A stretch of DNA of 64,000 nt from Streptomyces barringtoniae (GTDB taxonomy: Bacteria; Actinomycetota; Actinomycetes; Streptomycetales; Streptomycetaceae), in assembly GCF_020819595.1 (NCBI RefSeq), contig NZ_JAJHNP010000009.1, positions 1 through 64,000 of the forward strand. The letters run 5' to 3'. This document shows positions 50,094 to 58,868 of this stretch, piece after piece (positions within the stretch are counted from its first letter, which is position 1; each line of letters starts with the position of its first letter). A program made the position numbers and the translations under genes. The notes below the pieces were generated by a model. The model worked only from the letters and a program-made list of their open reading frames with translations, was not told the origin of the DNA and made no database searches.

Positions 50094-51365
50094 TCATCGG
50101 CCGGTGCCGCCGTAGACGACGGCCTCGTCGGTGTCGGAGTCGAGCCCGAAGGCGGTGTGCACGGCGCGCACGGCCTCCGGCACGTCGTCCTTGCGGGTGA
50201 CGACCGAGATACGGATCTCGGAGGTCGAGATCAGCTCGATGTTCACCCCCGCGTCGCTCAGCGCCTCGAAGAAGGAGGCGGTGACGCCCGGGTTGGTCTT
50301 CATGCCCGCGCCGACCAGCGAGATCTTGCCGATCTGGTCGTCGTAGCGCAGCGAGTCGAAGCCGATGCCCGACCGGCTCCTCTCCAGCGCGTCGATGGCC
50401 TTGCGGCCCTCGGTCTTCGGCAGCGTGAAGGAGATGTCCGTCAGGCCCGTGGAGGCGGCGGACACGTTCTGCACGACCATGTCGATGTTGATCGCGGCAT
50501 CGGCGATGGCCCGGAAGATCGCGGCCGCCTCACCCGGCTTGTCCGGCACACCGACGACCGTGATCTTGGCCTCGGAGGTGTCGTGCGCGACACCGGAGAT
50601 GATGGCCTGCTCCACCTTCTTGTCCCCAATCGGCTCACTGCTGACCCAGGTGCCCTGCAGCCCGCTGAAGCTGGACCGGACATGGATCGGGATGTTGTAG
50701 CGGCGGGCGTACTCCACACAGCGGTGGAGCAGCACCTTGGAGCCGGAGGCCGCGAGCTCCAGCATGTCCTCGAAGGCGATCCAGTCGATCTTCTTCGCCT
50801 TCTTCACCACACGCGGGTCGGCGGTGAACACGCCGTCGACGTCGGTGTAGATCTCGCAGACCTCGGCGTCGAGCGCGGCGGCGAGCGCCACGGCCGTGGT
50901 GTCGGACCCGCCACGGCCCAGCGTGGTGATGTCCTTCTTGTCGGCGCTGACGCCCTGGAACCCGGCGACGATCGCGATGTTGCCCTTGTCCAGCGAATCC
51001 CGGATCCGGCCCGGCGTGACGTCGATGATCCGGGCTTTGTTGTGGACCGAGTCGGTGATGACGCCTGCCTGGCTGCCGGTGAAGGACTGGGCCTCGTGAC
51101 CCAGGTTTTTGATCGCCATCGCCAGCAGGGCCATGGAGATCCGCTCTCCGGCGGTCAGCAGCATGTCGAACTCACGCCCGGCAGGCATCGGAGAAACCTG
51201 CTCGGCGAGATCGATCAGCTCGTCCGTCGTGTCGCCCATCGCGGAAACGACGACGACAACCTGGTTGCCGTTCTTCTTCGCTTCCACGATCCGCTTGGCG
51301 ACGCGCTTGATGCCCTCGGCATCGGCTACGGAGGAGCCTCCGTACTTCTGCACGACAAGGCCCAC
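50094..51365 (-). CDS. lysC: aspartate kinase
   Basis: Enzyme of 423 residues that phosphorylates aspartate, the first step of the aspartate amino-acid family. The kinase domain has VQKYGGSSVADAEGI, FQGVSADKKDITTLGRGGSDTTAVALA and EIYTDVDGVFTADPRVV. Two ACT domains follow (ITVVGVPDKPGEAAAIFRAIADAAINIDMVVQN and ISLVGAGMKTNPGVTASFFEALSDAGVNIELISTSEIRISVV). The QNVSA and ISTSEIRIS segments form the lysine/threonine effector sites, so feedback inhibition is expected. The GTG at 51363-51365 has GAGGAG 6 nt upstream. Actinobacterial lysC often also yields a shorter beta subunit from an internal start, which is not tested here. Confidence 0.96.
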   Translation of the reverse strand: MGLVVQKYGGSSVADAEGIKRVAKRIVEAKKNGNQVVVVVSAMGDTTDELIDLAEQVSPMPAGREFDMLLTAGERISMALLAMAIKNLGHEAQSFTGSQAGVITDSVHNKARIIDVTPGRIRDSLDKGNIAIVAGFQGVSADKKDITTLGRGGSDTTAVALAAALDAEVCEIYTDVDGVFTADPRVVKKAKKIDWIAFEDMLELAASGSKVLLHRCVEYARRYNIPIHVRSSFSGLQGTWVSSEPIGDKKVEQAIISGVAHDTSEAKITVVGVPDKPGEAAAIFRAIADAAINIDMVVQNVSAASTGLTDISFTLPKTEGRKAIDALERSRSGIGFDSLRYDDQIGKISLVGAGMKTNPGVTASFFEALSDAGVNIELISTSEIRISVVTRKDDVPEAVRAVHTAFGLDSDTDEAVVYGGTGR

Positions 51366-51565
51366 GTGCGCTCCTCGCTCGGTTCGTTTGTGTCGGCTCA
51401 GTCTAACGAGCGCCCGAATTCCACCACCCTGCTCCCGCATGGTGAGACATCGTGCGTCCCGCGTCCGGCACCTGCCCAGCCTCCGCCGGGCCACGCGGGA
51501 AAGTGCCCCGGGTCACACTGGTGGCACCTGGTTGCCACATGAACTTTCAACCAACGGGGGGCGAG

Positions 51566-52291
51566 ATGACGGAGGCGCTGCTCGCGGCCATCGTCCTGGT
51601 CGGCGGATGCGTGCAGTGGCTGACCGGAATGGGCTTCGCCCTGGTCGCCGTACCGGCGCTGGTACTGCTGCTCGGCCCCGCCGACGGGGTGGTGCTCGCC
51701 AACTGTGCCGCCGGCGCGATCAGTGTCGTGGGCCTCGCGGGCGGCTGGCGCCGCGTCCGTCCGGCGGCGATGGTGCCGCTGTGCGCGGCGGCGGCCTGCA
51801 CGGTACCGGCGGGCGCCTGGACGACCCGCCAACTCCCCCGTCCCGCCCTGCTGTTGGTGATGGGCGCCCTGGTGACGACGGCCGTCCTGCTGGTGATGCG
51901 CGGCGCCCGGGTGCCGGCCCTGCGGGGCGGCAGGGGAGCGGTGACGGCCGGCGCCCTCGGCGGCTTCATGAACGCGGCGGCGGGCGTGGGCGGCCCGCCG
52001 GTGTCCCTGTACGCCCTCAACGCGGGCTGGACGGTACGGGAGTTCGTGCCGAACGCGCAGTTCTACGGCGTCGCCGTCAACGCCTTCTCGATCGCCGCGA
52101 ACGGCACACCGCATCTGACGGCCACTCAAGTCGCCGTGGTCGTCGCGGCGATGACACTCGGCGCCCTGATCGGCCACACCGTCGCCGCCCGCATCCCCGA
52201 GCACCGGGCCCGCCACCTGGTCCTCCTCCTGGCTCTGACGGGCGGCGGCACGGCGATGGGGAAGGGGCTGTGGGGGCTTTCAGGGCTGTGA
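51566..52291 (+). CDS. TauE/SafE-family sulfite/organosulfonate exporter-like protein
   Basis: Membrane protein of 241 residues with about eight helices. The family repeat is visible as GCVQWLTGMGFALVAVPALVLLLGP near the start and GALGGFMNAAAGVGGPPVSLYALNAGW in the middle. TauE/SafE proteins move sulfur-containing organic anions, but the substrate is rarely proven. The ATG at 51566 follows a G-rich tract; an ATG at 51539 would add nine residues. It is divergent from lysC. Confidence 0.87.
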   Translation: MTEALLAAIVLVGGCVQWLTGMGFALVAVPALVLLLGPADGVVLANCAAGAISVVGLAGGWRRVRPAAMVPLCAAAACTVPAGAWTTRQLPRPALLLVMGALVTTAVLLVMRGARVPALRGGRGAVTAGALGGFMNAAAGVGGPPVSLYALNAGWTVREFVPNAQFYGVAVNAFSIAANGTPHLTATQVAVVVAAMTLGALIGHTVAARIPEHRARHLVLLLALTGGGTAMGKGLWGLSGL

Positions 52292-52379
52292 GGACTGCGA
52301 AGGCGGTGCCGGACTCAAGGCGAGGCGGCCGGGCCGACGCACACCCCGCCGTACGCCGACGCGGAGGCGCCGCTCGCGG

Positions 52380-53042
52380 TCACTTCCCCTGCCGCATCCC
52401 CAGCGGTCCGCCGATCTCCTGGGCCATGACCCGTCCCGCCTCGAACTCCAGGGTCTCGTCGCCCATGTCGGACTGGTCGGTGTCGAGGCCGTCCAGTTCC
52501 TCCAGGGGCTGGTTGAGGCGGACGTGGATGAGGACCGACTGCAGGGCGCGCAGGACGGCGGAGGCCGTGGGGCCCCAGTTGGAGAAGTAGGAGAACTGCC
52601 ACCACCACAGGGCCTCCGTGGTGCGGCCCGCGCGGTAGTGGGCCATGCCGTGGCGGAGGTCGGTGATGACGTCGGCGAGGTCGTCGGAGATCCGGGCCGG
52701 CACGGGGGCCTTGCGGGGCTCGTACGGGTCGAAGACCTCGGAGTAGACGTCGACCGGCTCCAGGAGGCGGGCCAGGTTCTCGCGGAGTCCGTCCACGTCC
52801 GGCTCGGGGCCCAGGTCGGGCTCGTAGCGCTCCTCGGGGACGAGGTCCTCGTGGGCGCCCAGGCGTCCGCCGGCCAGCAGCAGCTGGGAGACCTCCAGGA
52901 GGAGGAAGGGAACGGTCGAGCCGGGCTCGTCGCCCCTCGCCACCTCCGTGACGGCCACCAGGAAGCTCTCGATCTGGTCCGCGATCTGGACCGCGAAGTC
53001 GTCCGGGTTCCGACCGGTCGCGTGCAGTGTGGCGTCAGACAT
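52380..53042 (-). CDS. DUF5063-family protein
   Basis: Soluble, acidic, mainly helical protein of 220 residues matching the DUF5063 family that accompanies recR in Streptomyces (FAVQIADQIESFLVAVTEVARG, LLEVSQLLLAGGRLGA, LEPVDVYSEVFDPYEP, LWWWQFSYFSNWGPTASAVLRALQ). No catalytic motif is apparent. It overlaps the end of recR by 8 nt, so translation is coupled. A link to recombinational repair is suggested only by this conserved pairing. Confidence 0.8.
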   Translation of the reverse strand: MSDATLHATGRNPDDFAVQIADQIESFLVAVTEVARGDEPGSTVPFLLLEVSQLLLAGGRLGAHEDLVPEERYEPDLGPEPDVDGLRENLARLLEPVDVYSEVFDPYEPRKAPVPARISDDLADVITDLRHGMAHYRAGRTTEALWWWQFSYFSNWGPTASAVLRALQSVLIHVRLNQPLEELDGLDTDQSDMGDETLEFEAGRVMAQEIGGPLGMRQGK

Positions 53043-53634
53043 CTAGGAGTCGTCTCCCCTCGAAGGCGCGGCCGAGGGTGACCTCGTCCGCGTATTCCAG
53101 GTCGCCACCCACCGGGAGGCCGCTGGCCAGGCGGGTGACCTTCAGGCCCATGGGTTTGATCATGCGGGCGAGATAGGTGGCCGTGGCCTCGCCCTCAAGA
53201 TTGGGGTCCGTCGCAAGGATCAGCTCCATGACCGTACCGTCGGCCAACCGCGCGAGAAGTTCTCGTATACGCAGGTCGTCGGGACCGACACCCTCGATCG
53301 GGCTGATGGCGCCGCCCAGGACGTGGTACCGGCCGCGGAACTCCCTGGTCCGCTCGACGGCCACGACGTCCTTCGGTTCCTCCACCACACAGATGACGGA
53401 GGGATCCCGCCGCGGGTCACGGCAGATGTTGCACAGCTCCTCCTGCGCCACGTTGCCGCAGGTCGCGCAGAAGCGGACCTTCGCCTTGACCTCCAGGAGC
53501 GCCTGCGCGAGCCGCTTCACGTCCGTCGGCTCGGCCTGCAGGATGTGGAAGGCGATCCGCTGCGCGCTCTTGGGACCGACGCCGGGCAGCCGCCCCAACT
53601 CGTCGATGAGGTCCTGGACCACGCCTTCGTACAC
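53035..53634 (-). CDS. recR: recombination protein RecR
   Basis: RecR of 199 residues, which with RecF/RecO loads RecA at gapped DNA. It has the helix-hairpin-helix LPGVGPKSAQRIAFHIL at residues 15-31, a four-cysteine zinc finger (CATCGNVAQEELCNICRD) and a Toprim domain (VICVVEEPKDVVAVERT, RYHVLGGAISPIEGVGPDDL, ILATDPNLEGEATA). Length and motifs are canonical. It lies between ybaB and the DUF5063 gene in a minus-strand operon. Confidence 0.97.
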   Translation of the reverse strand: MYEGVVQDLIDELGRLPGVGPKSAQRIAFHILQAEPTDVKRLAQALLEVKAKVRFCATCGNVAQEELCNICRDPRRDPSVICVVEEPKDVVAVERTREFRGRYHVLGGAISPIEGVGPDDLRIRELLARLADGTVMELILATDPNLEGEATATYLARMIKPMGLKVTRLASGLPVGGDLEYADEVTLGRAFEGRRLLDV

Positions 53635-53685
53635 CGGACTGCCCTTCCTTAAGACCTATCGGTACGTACCGTAGTTGGCCCGGCC

Positions 53686-54030
53686 TCAGAACGGCAGACC
53701 GGGGATGCCCGTGCCGCCGCCGAGACCCTGGGCCAGGGGGCCGAGCTTCTGCTGCTGCAGCGTCTGCGCGTTCTCGTTCGCCGCGTGCACGGCCGCGACG
53801 ATCAGGTCGGCGAGGGTCTCGGTGTCCTCCGGGTCGACCGCCTTCGGGTCGATCTTCAGCGCGCGCAGCTCGCCGGCGCCGGTCACCGTGGCCCTCACCA
53901 GCCCGCCGCCCGCCTGCCCGTCGACCTCCGTGTTCGCCAGTTCCTCCTGCGCCCGCTGCAGGTCCTGCTGCATCTTCTGGGCCTGCTGGAGCAACTGCTG
54001 CATGTTGGGCTGGCCACCACCGGGGATCAC
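53686..54030 (-). CDS. YbaB/EbfC nucleoid-associated protein
   Basis: Small DNA-binding protein of 114 residues. A glutamine-rich helix (NMQQLLQQAQKMQQDLQRAQEELANTEVDGQAGGGLVRATVTG) leads to the conserved core ELRALKIDPKAVDPEDTETLADLIVAAVHAA. YbaB homologues bind DNA and are encoded before recR. The GTG at 54028-54030 is chosen because GAGGAG lies 6-7 nt upstream and the protein then starts IPGGGQPN; the frame extends 23 codons further but is not conserved-looking. Confidence 0.92.
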   Translation of the reverse strand: MIPGGGQPNMQQLLQQAQKMQQDLQRAQEELANTEVDGQAGGGLVRATVTGAGELRALKIDPKAVDPEDTETLADLIVAAVHAANENAQTLQQQKLGPLAQGLGGGTGIPGLPF

Positions 54031-54216
54031 GATCAGCTCCTCTGCGTTCTTCTCCTTGAGCACGAGCCTACGTGGTCCACGCGCGCGTCGCCCCGCCACT
54101 CTTTCGAGTGAGAAGCGCGGCAGCCCTATACCTGATCAAGGCCCTCTTCCGAGCGGAAAAGCCGGCAAAGGTCCTTCTTCGCCACCCATTGGGCGGTAGG
54201 AAGGGTGCCGCGCGTC

Positions 54217-54256
54217 GGCATGGAATCGGCATGTGAGCGGCATGGAATCGGCATGG
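54217..54256. repeat. 18-bp direct repeat upstream of the SLATT gene
   Basis: CGGCATGGAATCGGCATG occurs at 54217-54234 and again at 54239-54256, a 22-nt period (two helical turns). Each copy itself contains two CGGCATG cores 11 nt apart. It lies about 60 nt upstream of the SLATT gene and could be an operator. Confidence 0.7.
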
Positions 54257-54305
54257 GCTGTCACACAGCGTGACCGGTCGTGCGTCAGGGATCAGCTGGG
54301 ATCAG

Positions 54306-54311
54306 TAGGGA
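54306..54311 (+). promoter_or_regulatory. -10-like element of a probable leaderless promoter for the SLATT gene
   Basis: TAGGGA is followed by 7 nt and GTG at 54319. The final T of the TANNNT consensus is missing. Confidence 0.4.
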
Positions 54312-54318
54312 GTGCCGG

Positions 54319-55068
54319 GTGGGTCAGCCGGAGATGCAGCCCGAGGGTCCGCCTCAGGACGGGCGGGGCGAGGGTGCGGCCGGGCTGCGGCCGGGCGATC
54401 TGACCGGGCGGGCCTTTCCGCTCGGGGACTGGGGCGAGCCCGCCGAACGGCTCGACGAGCTGTACCGGTGGGTGGAGCGCGGGGCACTGCAGACGGCGTC
54501 CTGGTATCTGCGGGACCGGACGTGGAAGCGGCGCGGCGCCCGGATCCTGCGCTCGGGCGCGGCGGCGGGCGCGGTGGCCGGGGCGGCGCTCCCCCTGCTG
54601 GACCTCGCCGGGGCGGCCCACGGGGTCGCGCCCTGGGGCTGCCTGGCGCTGCTGCTCGCCGTCGCCTGCGTCGGCATCGACCGGTTCTTCGGCGTGACGT
54701 CGGGCTGGATAAGGGACGTGGCCACCGCACAGGCGGTACAGCGGCGGCTGCAGGCGTTGCAGTTCGACTGGGCCTCCGAGAGCATCCGGGAGGTGCTGGG
54801 CCCGGCGGAGGGCACGGCGAGCGAGGCGGCCGAGCGGTGCCTGGCGGTGCTGCGGCGCTTCGCGGAGGACGTCACGGAACTGGTGCGCACGGAGACGACC
54901 GACTGGATGGTCGAGTTCCGCACCGGTTCCGCGCCGCTGGGCATGCAGTCGGCGGTGGCCTACGTGCCCCGGCAGGAGGCCGCGGGACCGGCGGGCCGCT
55001 TTCCGCTGCCGCCCGCGAACGGGACCCGGCCGAACATGCCACGGCAGCGGCCGCCGGAGCCGCGGTAG
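54319..55068 (+). CDS. SLATT-domain membrane protein
   Basis: Protein of 249 residues. After a polar N-terminus, WVERGALQTASWYLRDRTWKRRGARILR leads into two hydrophobic helices (AAAGAVAGAALPLLDL and WGCLALLLAVACVGIDRFFG). A helical cytoplasmic domain (WIRDVATAQAVQRRLQALQFDWASE) and a Pro-rich tail follow. This two-helix plan matches SLATT proteins, proposed membrane effectors in nucleotide-second-messenger conflict systems. Here it is a conserved neighbour of recR-ybaB rather than part of a visible defence operon. The GTG at 54319 fits the leaderless spacing; an ATG at 54334 is an alternative. Confidence 0.75.
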   Translation: MGQPEMQPEGPPQDGRGEGAAGLRPGDLTGRAFPLGDWGEPAERLDELYRWVERGALQTASWYLRDRTWKRRGARILRSGAAAGAVAGAALPLLDLAGAAHGVAPWGCLALLLAVACVGIDRFFGVTSGWIRDVATAQAVQRRLQALQFDWASESIREVLGPAEGTASEAAERCLAVLRRFAEDVTELVRTETTDWMVEFRTGSAPLGMQSAVAYVPRQEAAGPAGRFPLPPANGTRPNMPRQRPPEPR

Positions 55069-55111
55069 GCAGCCCGGTGACGGGTCCGCGAACCTCACTG
55101 CCCGGTGTGCG

Positions 55112-57142
55112 TCACTGCTTGGTGTACGTCAGGCTCTCCCCGCCGCCCGCCTTCGCCCGCCTCAGGCTGCCGTCCGGCAGCAGGGTGACCTCGGTGGCCT
55201 CGCCCGGAGTGCAGGACGAGGCGGGCTCGCCACTGGTGACGGTGGACGGCCCGATCTCCAACGGCCCGTCCGTGCTGGGCTGTTGGGCGAGCTTGGCGTC
55301 GAAGACACAGTGGTAGGTGCCACCGCCGTCCGTCGGCCCGTCCGCGACCAGCGTCAGCACGCTGTCGCCCACCCGCCCCTGCCGGATGGTCAGTTGGCGG
55401 GTGTTGGTCCCGTTGGCGTTGTCGATGGTCGTCTCCCAGGTACCCAGGTAGGCGGCCGGAACCGCCCCGTCCGAGGAGGCGGAGGCGGACGCGGAGTCGG
55501 ACGGCTCCGGCCCGGTCGTGCTGGGCGCCCCCGAGGTACCCGAGGTGCTGACGGTGGGCGCGGGGCTGACGGGGCCGCCACCCTTGTCGTCGTCCCCGCC
55601 GCCGTTCCTCATCAGCGCATACACCGAGCCGCCCGCGCCCAGCGCCACCACCAGCGCGATCACGACGAGCAGCGCGGTCGACCGGCCACTGCGCCGCTCC
55701 GGCTCCCGCACCCCACCGGCGGGCGGCGGCCCGTACGGCGGCGTGGACCCGAGCCCGCCGCCATAGGGGGTGTACGACTGCGGGGCCCCGCCCCACGCCC
55801 CGGCGCCCGGCTGGGGATACCCGTAGGCACCGCCCGAGTGCGCATACGGCTGAGGCTGCGGATGCTGCTGCGGATACCCGTACGCCCCCGGCGCGGCCCC
55901 GAACCCCGGTACCGTCGGCGGCGCCCCCGGCGGCGGAGTCTGCCCCGCCACGACGGTCGGCAGATGATTCACCCCGCCCGCGCCCCCCGGCTGTCCCACC
56001 GCCCCCGGCGCACTCCCGTCATCGGCAACGGCAGCGTGCTCGGGCGACACGACGCCGTCACCACTGCCCGGGCCGGAACCCACGGCGCCCGCCGGCGCCG
56101 AAGCCGCCCCACCGGCACCACCCGCGCCCGCCGGCGGCGAATCCGCCCCACCGGGGCCATCCGCAGGCCCGGTGCCCCCCGGCGTACCCGCCCCCGCCGA
56201 CGCAGACCCGTCCCCCTCCGGATCCTCGACCTCCAGCAACTGCACCGCATGTCGGCCGAGTTGCGCGACCAGCGCCCCCGGCAGCCAGGGATCCCGGGAC
56301 CGCCCCCCGGCCACGGTGTCCTCCGCCCCCGTCCGCTCCAGAACGGCATCCAGCGAGGGCCGGGCCCCGGGATCCTTGCGCAGGCAGTCCCGCACCAGAT
56401 CGCCGATCCCCTCCGGCACCCCCGTCAGATCCGGCTCCTCCTGAGCGATCCGGAACATCAGCGCGTGCACCCCGCTGTTGGCGCTCCCGAACGGCAGCGA
56501 CCCGGTCGCCGCGTACGCCAGCACCGACCCGAGGCAGAAGACGTCGCAGGCCGACGTGATCCGGTCCCCCCGCACCTGCTCGGGCGCCATGAACCCCGGC
56601 GAACCCACCAGCGACCCGGTCCGGGTCAGCCCCTCCCCGCCCAGCGAGGTCGTCTCCAGCGCCCGGGCGATCCCGAAGTCGATGACACGTGGCCCGTCGA
56701 TCGTCACGAGCACGTTCGACGGCTTCAGGTCCCGGTGGACGATGCCCGCCGCGTGGATGTCCTTCAGCGCGTGCGCGAGCCCCGCCGCGAGGATCCGCAC
56801 CGACCGCTCGGGCAGCGCCCCGTGGTCGTGCCCGACCACCTGCTGCAGGCTCGGCCCGGCCACGTACCCCGTGGCCACCCACGGCACCGGCGCCTCGGTG
56901 TCCGCGTCCAGCACGGGCGCGGTCCAGTACCCGCCGACCCGCCGCGCGGCCTGCACCTCCTGCCGGAACCGCGCCCGGAACTCCTCCTGCTCGGCGAGCT
57001 CCTGGCGGACCAGTTTCACGGCGACGGTCCGGCCCCGGTCCGACCGGGCCAGATACACGTGCCCCATGCCGCCCGCGCCCAGTCGCGCCAGCAGCCGGTA
57101 ACCCCCGATGCGCTGCGGATCCCCCGCCCCGAGCTTCTCCAT
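55112..57142 (-). CDS. PknB-type membrane serine/threonine protein kinase
   Basis: Protein of 676 residues. The kinase domain fills residues 10-270, with the glycine loop LGAGGMGHVYLAR, the lysine in VAVKLVR, the catalytic HRDLKPSN and DFGIA, and GSPGFMAPEQ. A Gly/Ala/Pro-rich linker with PYGYPQ-like repeats spans about 300-500. One transmembrane helix (STALLVVIALVVALGAGGSVYAL) is followed by an extracytoplasmic domain with two cysteines (GTYHCVFDAKLAQQP, SSCTPGE) that may sense an outside ligand. No PASTA repeats are present, so peptidoglycan sensing is not implied. The ATG at 57140-57142 follows a G-rich ribosome site. Confidence 0.92.
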   Translation of the reverse strand: MEKLGAGDPQRIGGYRLLARLGAGGMGHVYLARSDRGRTVAVKLVRQELAEQEEFRARFRQEVQAARRVGGYWTAPVLDADTEAPVPWVATGYVAGPSLQQVVGHDHGALPERSVRILAAGLAHALKDIHAAGIVHRDLKPSNVLVTIDGPRVIDFGIARALETTSLGGEGLTRTGSLVGSPGFMAPEQVRGDRITSACDVFCLGSVLAYAATGSLPFGSANSGVHALMFRIAQEEPDLTGVPEGIGDLVRDCLRKDPGARPSLDAVLERTGAEDTVAGGRSRDPWLPGALVAQLGRHAVQLLEVEDPEGDGSASAGAGTPGGTGPADGPGGADSPPAGAGGAGGAASAPAGAVGSGPGSGDGVVSPEHAAVADDGSAPGAVGQPGGAGGVNHLPTVVAGQTPPPGAPPTVPGFGAAPGAYGYPQQHPQPQPYAHSGGAYGYPQPGAGAWGGAPQSYTPYGGGLGSTPPYGPPPAGGVREPERRSGRSTALLVVIALVVALGAGGSVYALMRNGGGDDDKGGGPVSPAPTVSTSGTSGAPSTTGPEPSDSASASASSDGAVPAAYLGTWETTIDNANGTNTRQLTIRQGRVGDSVLTLVADGPTDGGGTYHCVFDAKLAQQPSTDGPLEIGPSTVTSGEPASSCTPGEATEVTLLPDGSLRRAKAGGGESLTYTKQ

Positions 57143-57386
57143 GCCCGCCCTGCCCTCCCCCGGGACACACGTCGCATACGCGTGCAACAGACTGAGAATA
57201 ATGCGGCCCCACGCGGAGTCGCGTGGCCCGGCGCCTACGGTTCCGTAACAGGCTTGTCCGGCTTGCCCCGCTCGTCCGGGACCGCCGGCAGCCGCTCCGG
57301 CAGCCGTACCGGGTGTCGACAACCTGTCGCGGAAACCCCCCGTCCAGGGAACAAGACGCCGATGTCGCTTCCGCATCGCGGACATT

Positions 57387-57392
57387 TACCCT
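57387..57392 (+). promoter_or_regulatory. -10 box of a leaderless promoter for the class III aminotransferase
   Basis: TACCCT is followed by 7 nt and the ATG at 57400. ATGTC (57362-57366) and GACAT (57381-57385) form an inverted repeat over the -35 region that may be an operator. Confidence 0.5.
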
Positions 57393-57399
57393 CGGCCGC

Positions 57400-58755
57400 A
57401 TGACCCCTCAGCCCAACCCCGACGCCGGAGCCGCAGTCAAGGCGGCGGACCGCGCGCACGTCTTCCACTCCTGGTCCGCCCAGGACCTCATCGACCCGCT
57501 CGCCGTCGCCGGCGCCGAGGGGTCGTACTTCTGGGACTACGACGGCAAGCGGTACCTGGACCTCACCAGCGGGCTCGTCTACACGAACATCGGCTACCAG
57601 CACCCGAAGGTCGTCGCGGCCGTCCAGGAGCAGGCGGCGAAGATGACGACCTTCGCGCCCGCCTTCGCGATCGAGGCGCGCTCGGAGGCGGCCCGGCTGA
57701 TCGCCGAACGGACCCCCGGCGACCTGGACAAGATCTTCTTCACCAACGGCGGCGCCGACGCCGTCGAGCACGCGGTGCGCATGGCCCGGCTGCACACGGG
57801 CCGCCCCAAGGTGCTCTCGGCCTACCGGTCGTACCACGGCGGCACCCAGCAGGCGGTCAACATCACCGGCGACCCGCGCCGCTGGGCCAGCGACAGCGGC
57901 ACGAACGGCGTCGTCCACTTCTGGGCGCCGTTCCTCTACCGCTCCCGCTTCTACGCCGAGAACGAGGAGCAGGAGACCGCGCGCGCCCTGGAGCACCTGG
58001 AGACCACGATCGCCTTCGAGGGGCCGGGCACGGTCGCGGCGATCATCCTGGAGACCATCCCCGGCACGGCCGGAATCATGGTCCCGCCGCCCGGCTACCT
58101 GGCCGGGGTCCGCGAGATCTGCGACCGCCACGGCATCGTCTTCATCCTGGACGAGGTCATGGCCGGTTTCGGGCGCACGGGTGAGTGGTTCGCCGCCGAT
58201 CTCTTCGGTGTCGTACCCGACCTGGTGACCTTCGCCAAGGGTGTGAACTCGGGTTACGTGCCGCTCGGCGGTGTCGCCATTTCACAGGAGATCGCCGAGA
58301 CCTTCGGCAAGCGGCCCTACCCCGGCGGTCTGACGTACTCCGGGCACCCGCTGGCCTGCGCCGCCGCCGTCGCCACGATCGACGTGATGGCGCAGGAGGG
58401 CGTCGTCGAGAACGCGGCGCGCCTCGGCGAGACCGTCCTCGCCCCCGCCCTCGCCGGGCTGGCCGAACGCCACCCGAGCGTCGGCGAGGTGCGCGGCGTC
58501 GGCATGTTCTGGGCGCTGGAGCTCGTGAAGAACCGCGAGACCCGCGAGCCGCTGGTGCCGTACAACGCGGCCGGTGAGGCGAACGCCCCGATGGCCGCGT
58601 TCGCGGCCGCCGCCAAGCAGCACGGCGTGTGGCCCTTCGTGAACATGAACCGCACCCATGTGGTCCCGCCGTGCAATGTCACGGAGGCCGAGCTGAAGGA
58701 GGGCCTCGCCGCCCTCGACGCCGCGCTGAGCGTGGCGGACGAGTACACGGCGTAA
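57400..58755 (+). CDS. class III (omega) aminotransferase
   Basis: PLP aminotransferase of 451 residues. It has FTNGGADAVEHAVRMAR, YRSYHGGT, ETIPGTAGIMVPPPGY, the cofactor aspartate in FILDEVMAGFGRTG, the lysine in TFAKGVNSGYVPLGG and GLTYSGHPLACAAAVA. Members use GABA, beta-alanine, ornithine-type or other omega-amines with a 2-oxo acid acceptor; the donor cannot be decided. It is followed by a GntR-family regulator in the same direction, suggesting a regulated catabolic enzyme. The start is set by the leaderless promoter. Confidence 0.9.
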   Translation: MTPQPNPDAGAAVKAADRAHVFHSWSAQDLIDPLAVAGAEGSYFWDYDGKRYLDLTSGLVYTNIGYQHPKVVAAVQEQAAKMTTFAPAFAIEARSEAARLIAERTPGDLDKIFFTNGGADAVEHAVRMARLHTGRPKVLSAYRSYHGGTQQAVNITGDPRRWASDSGTNGVVHFWAPFLYRSRFYAENEEQETARALEHLETTIAFEGPGTVAAIILETIPGTAGIMVPPPGYLAGVREICDRHGIVFILDEVMAGFGRTGEWFAADLFGVVPDLVTFAKGVNSGYVPLGGVAISQEIAETFGKRPYPGGLTYSGHPLACAAAVATIDVMAQEGVVENAARLGETVLAPALAGLAERHPSVGEVRGVGMFWALELVKNRETREPLVPYNAAGEANAPMAAFAAAAKQHGVWPFVNMNRTHVVPPCNVTEAELKEGLAALDAALSVADEYTA

Positions 58756-58797
58756 CCGAACCACGCCTGCCGCCGGGGAGACCCGAACGCGTATGGT

Positions 58798-58841
58798 GAC
58801 GTGCTCGTAAGAAAATCTCGTGAGAGATGCGCGAGCACGTC
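58798..58841. promoter_or_regulatory. inverted- and direct-repeat operator upstream of the GntR regulator
   Basis: GACGTGCTCG (58798-58807) and CGAGCACGTC (58832-58841) are perfect inverted copies. Between and overlapping them, CTCGTAAGA (58804) and CTCGTGAGA (58817) form a direct repeat with a 13-nt period. The array ends 27 nt before the regulator ATG and is a likely autoregulatory site or an mRNA hairpin. Confidence 0.6.
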
Positions 58842-58868
58842 GTCCACGCGTGAGGAGTGACCCCGACC

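Noticed and set aside
54319..55068. SLATT gene as part of a defence (CBASS-like) operon
   Set aside because: No cyclase, SLOG or nuclease gene adjoins it. The neighbours are recR/ybaB and a Ser/Thr kinase, which look like core genes.
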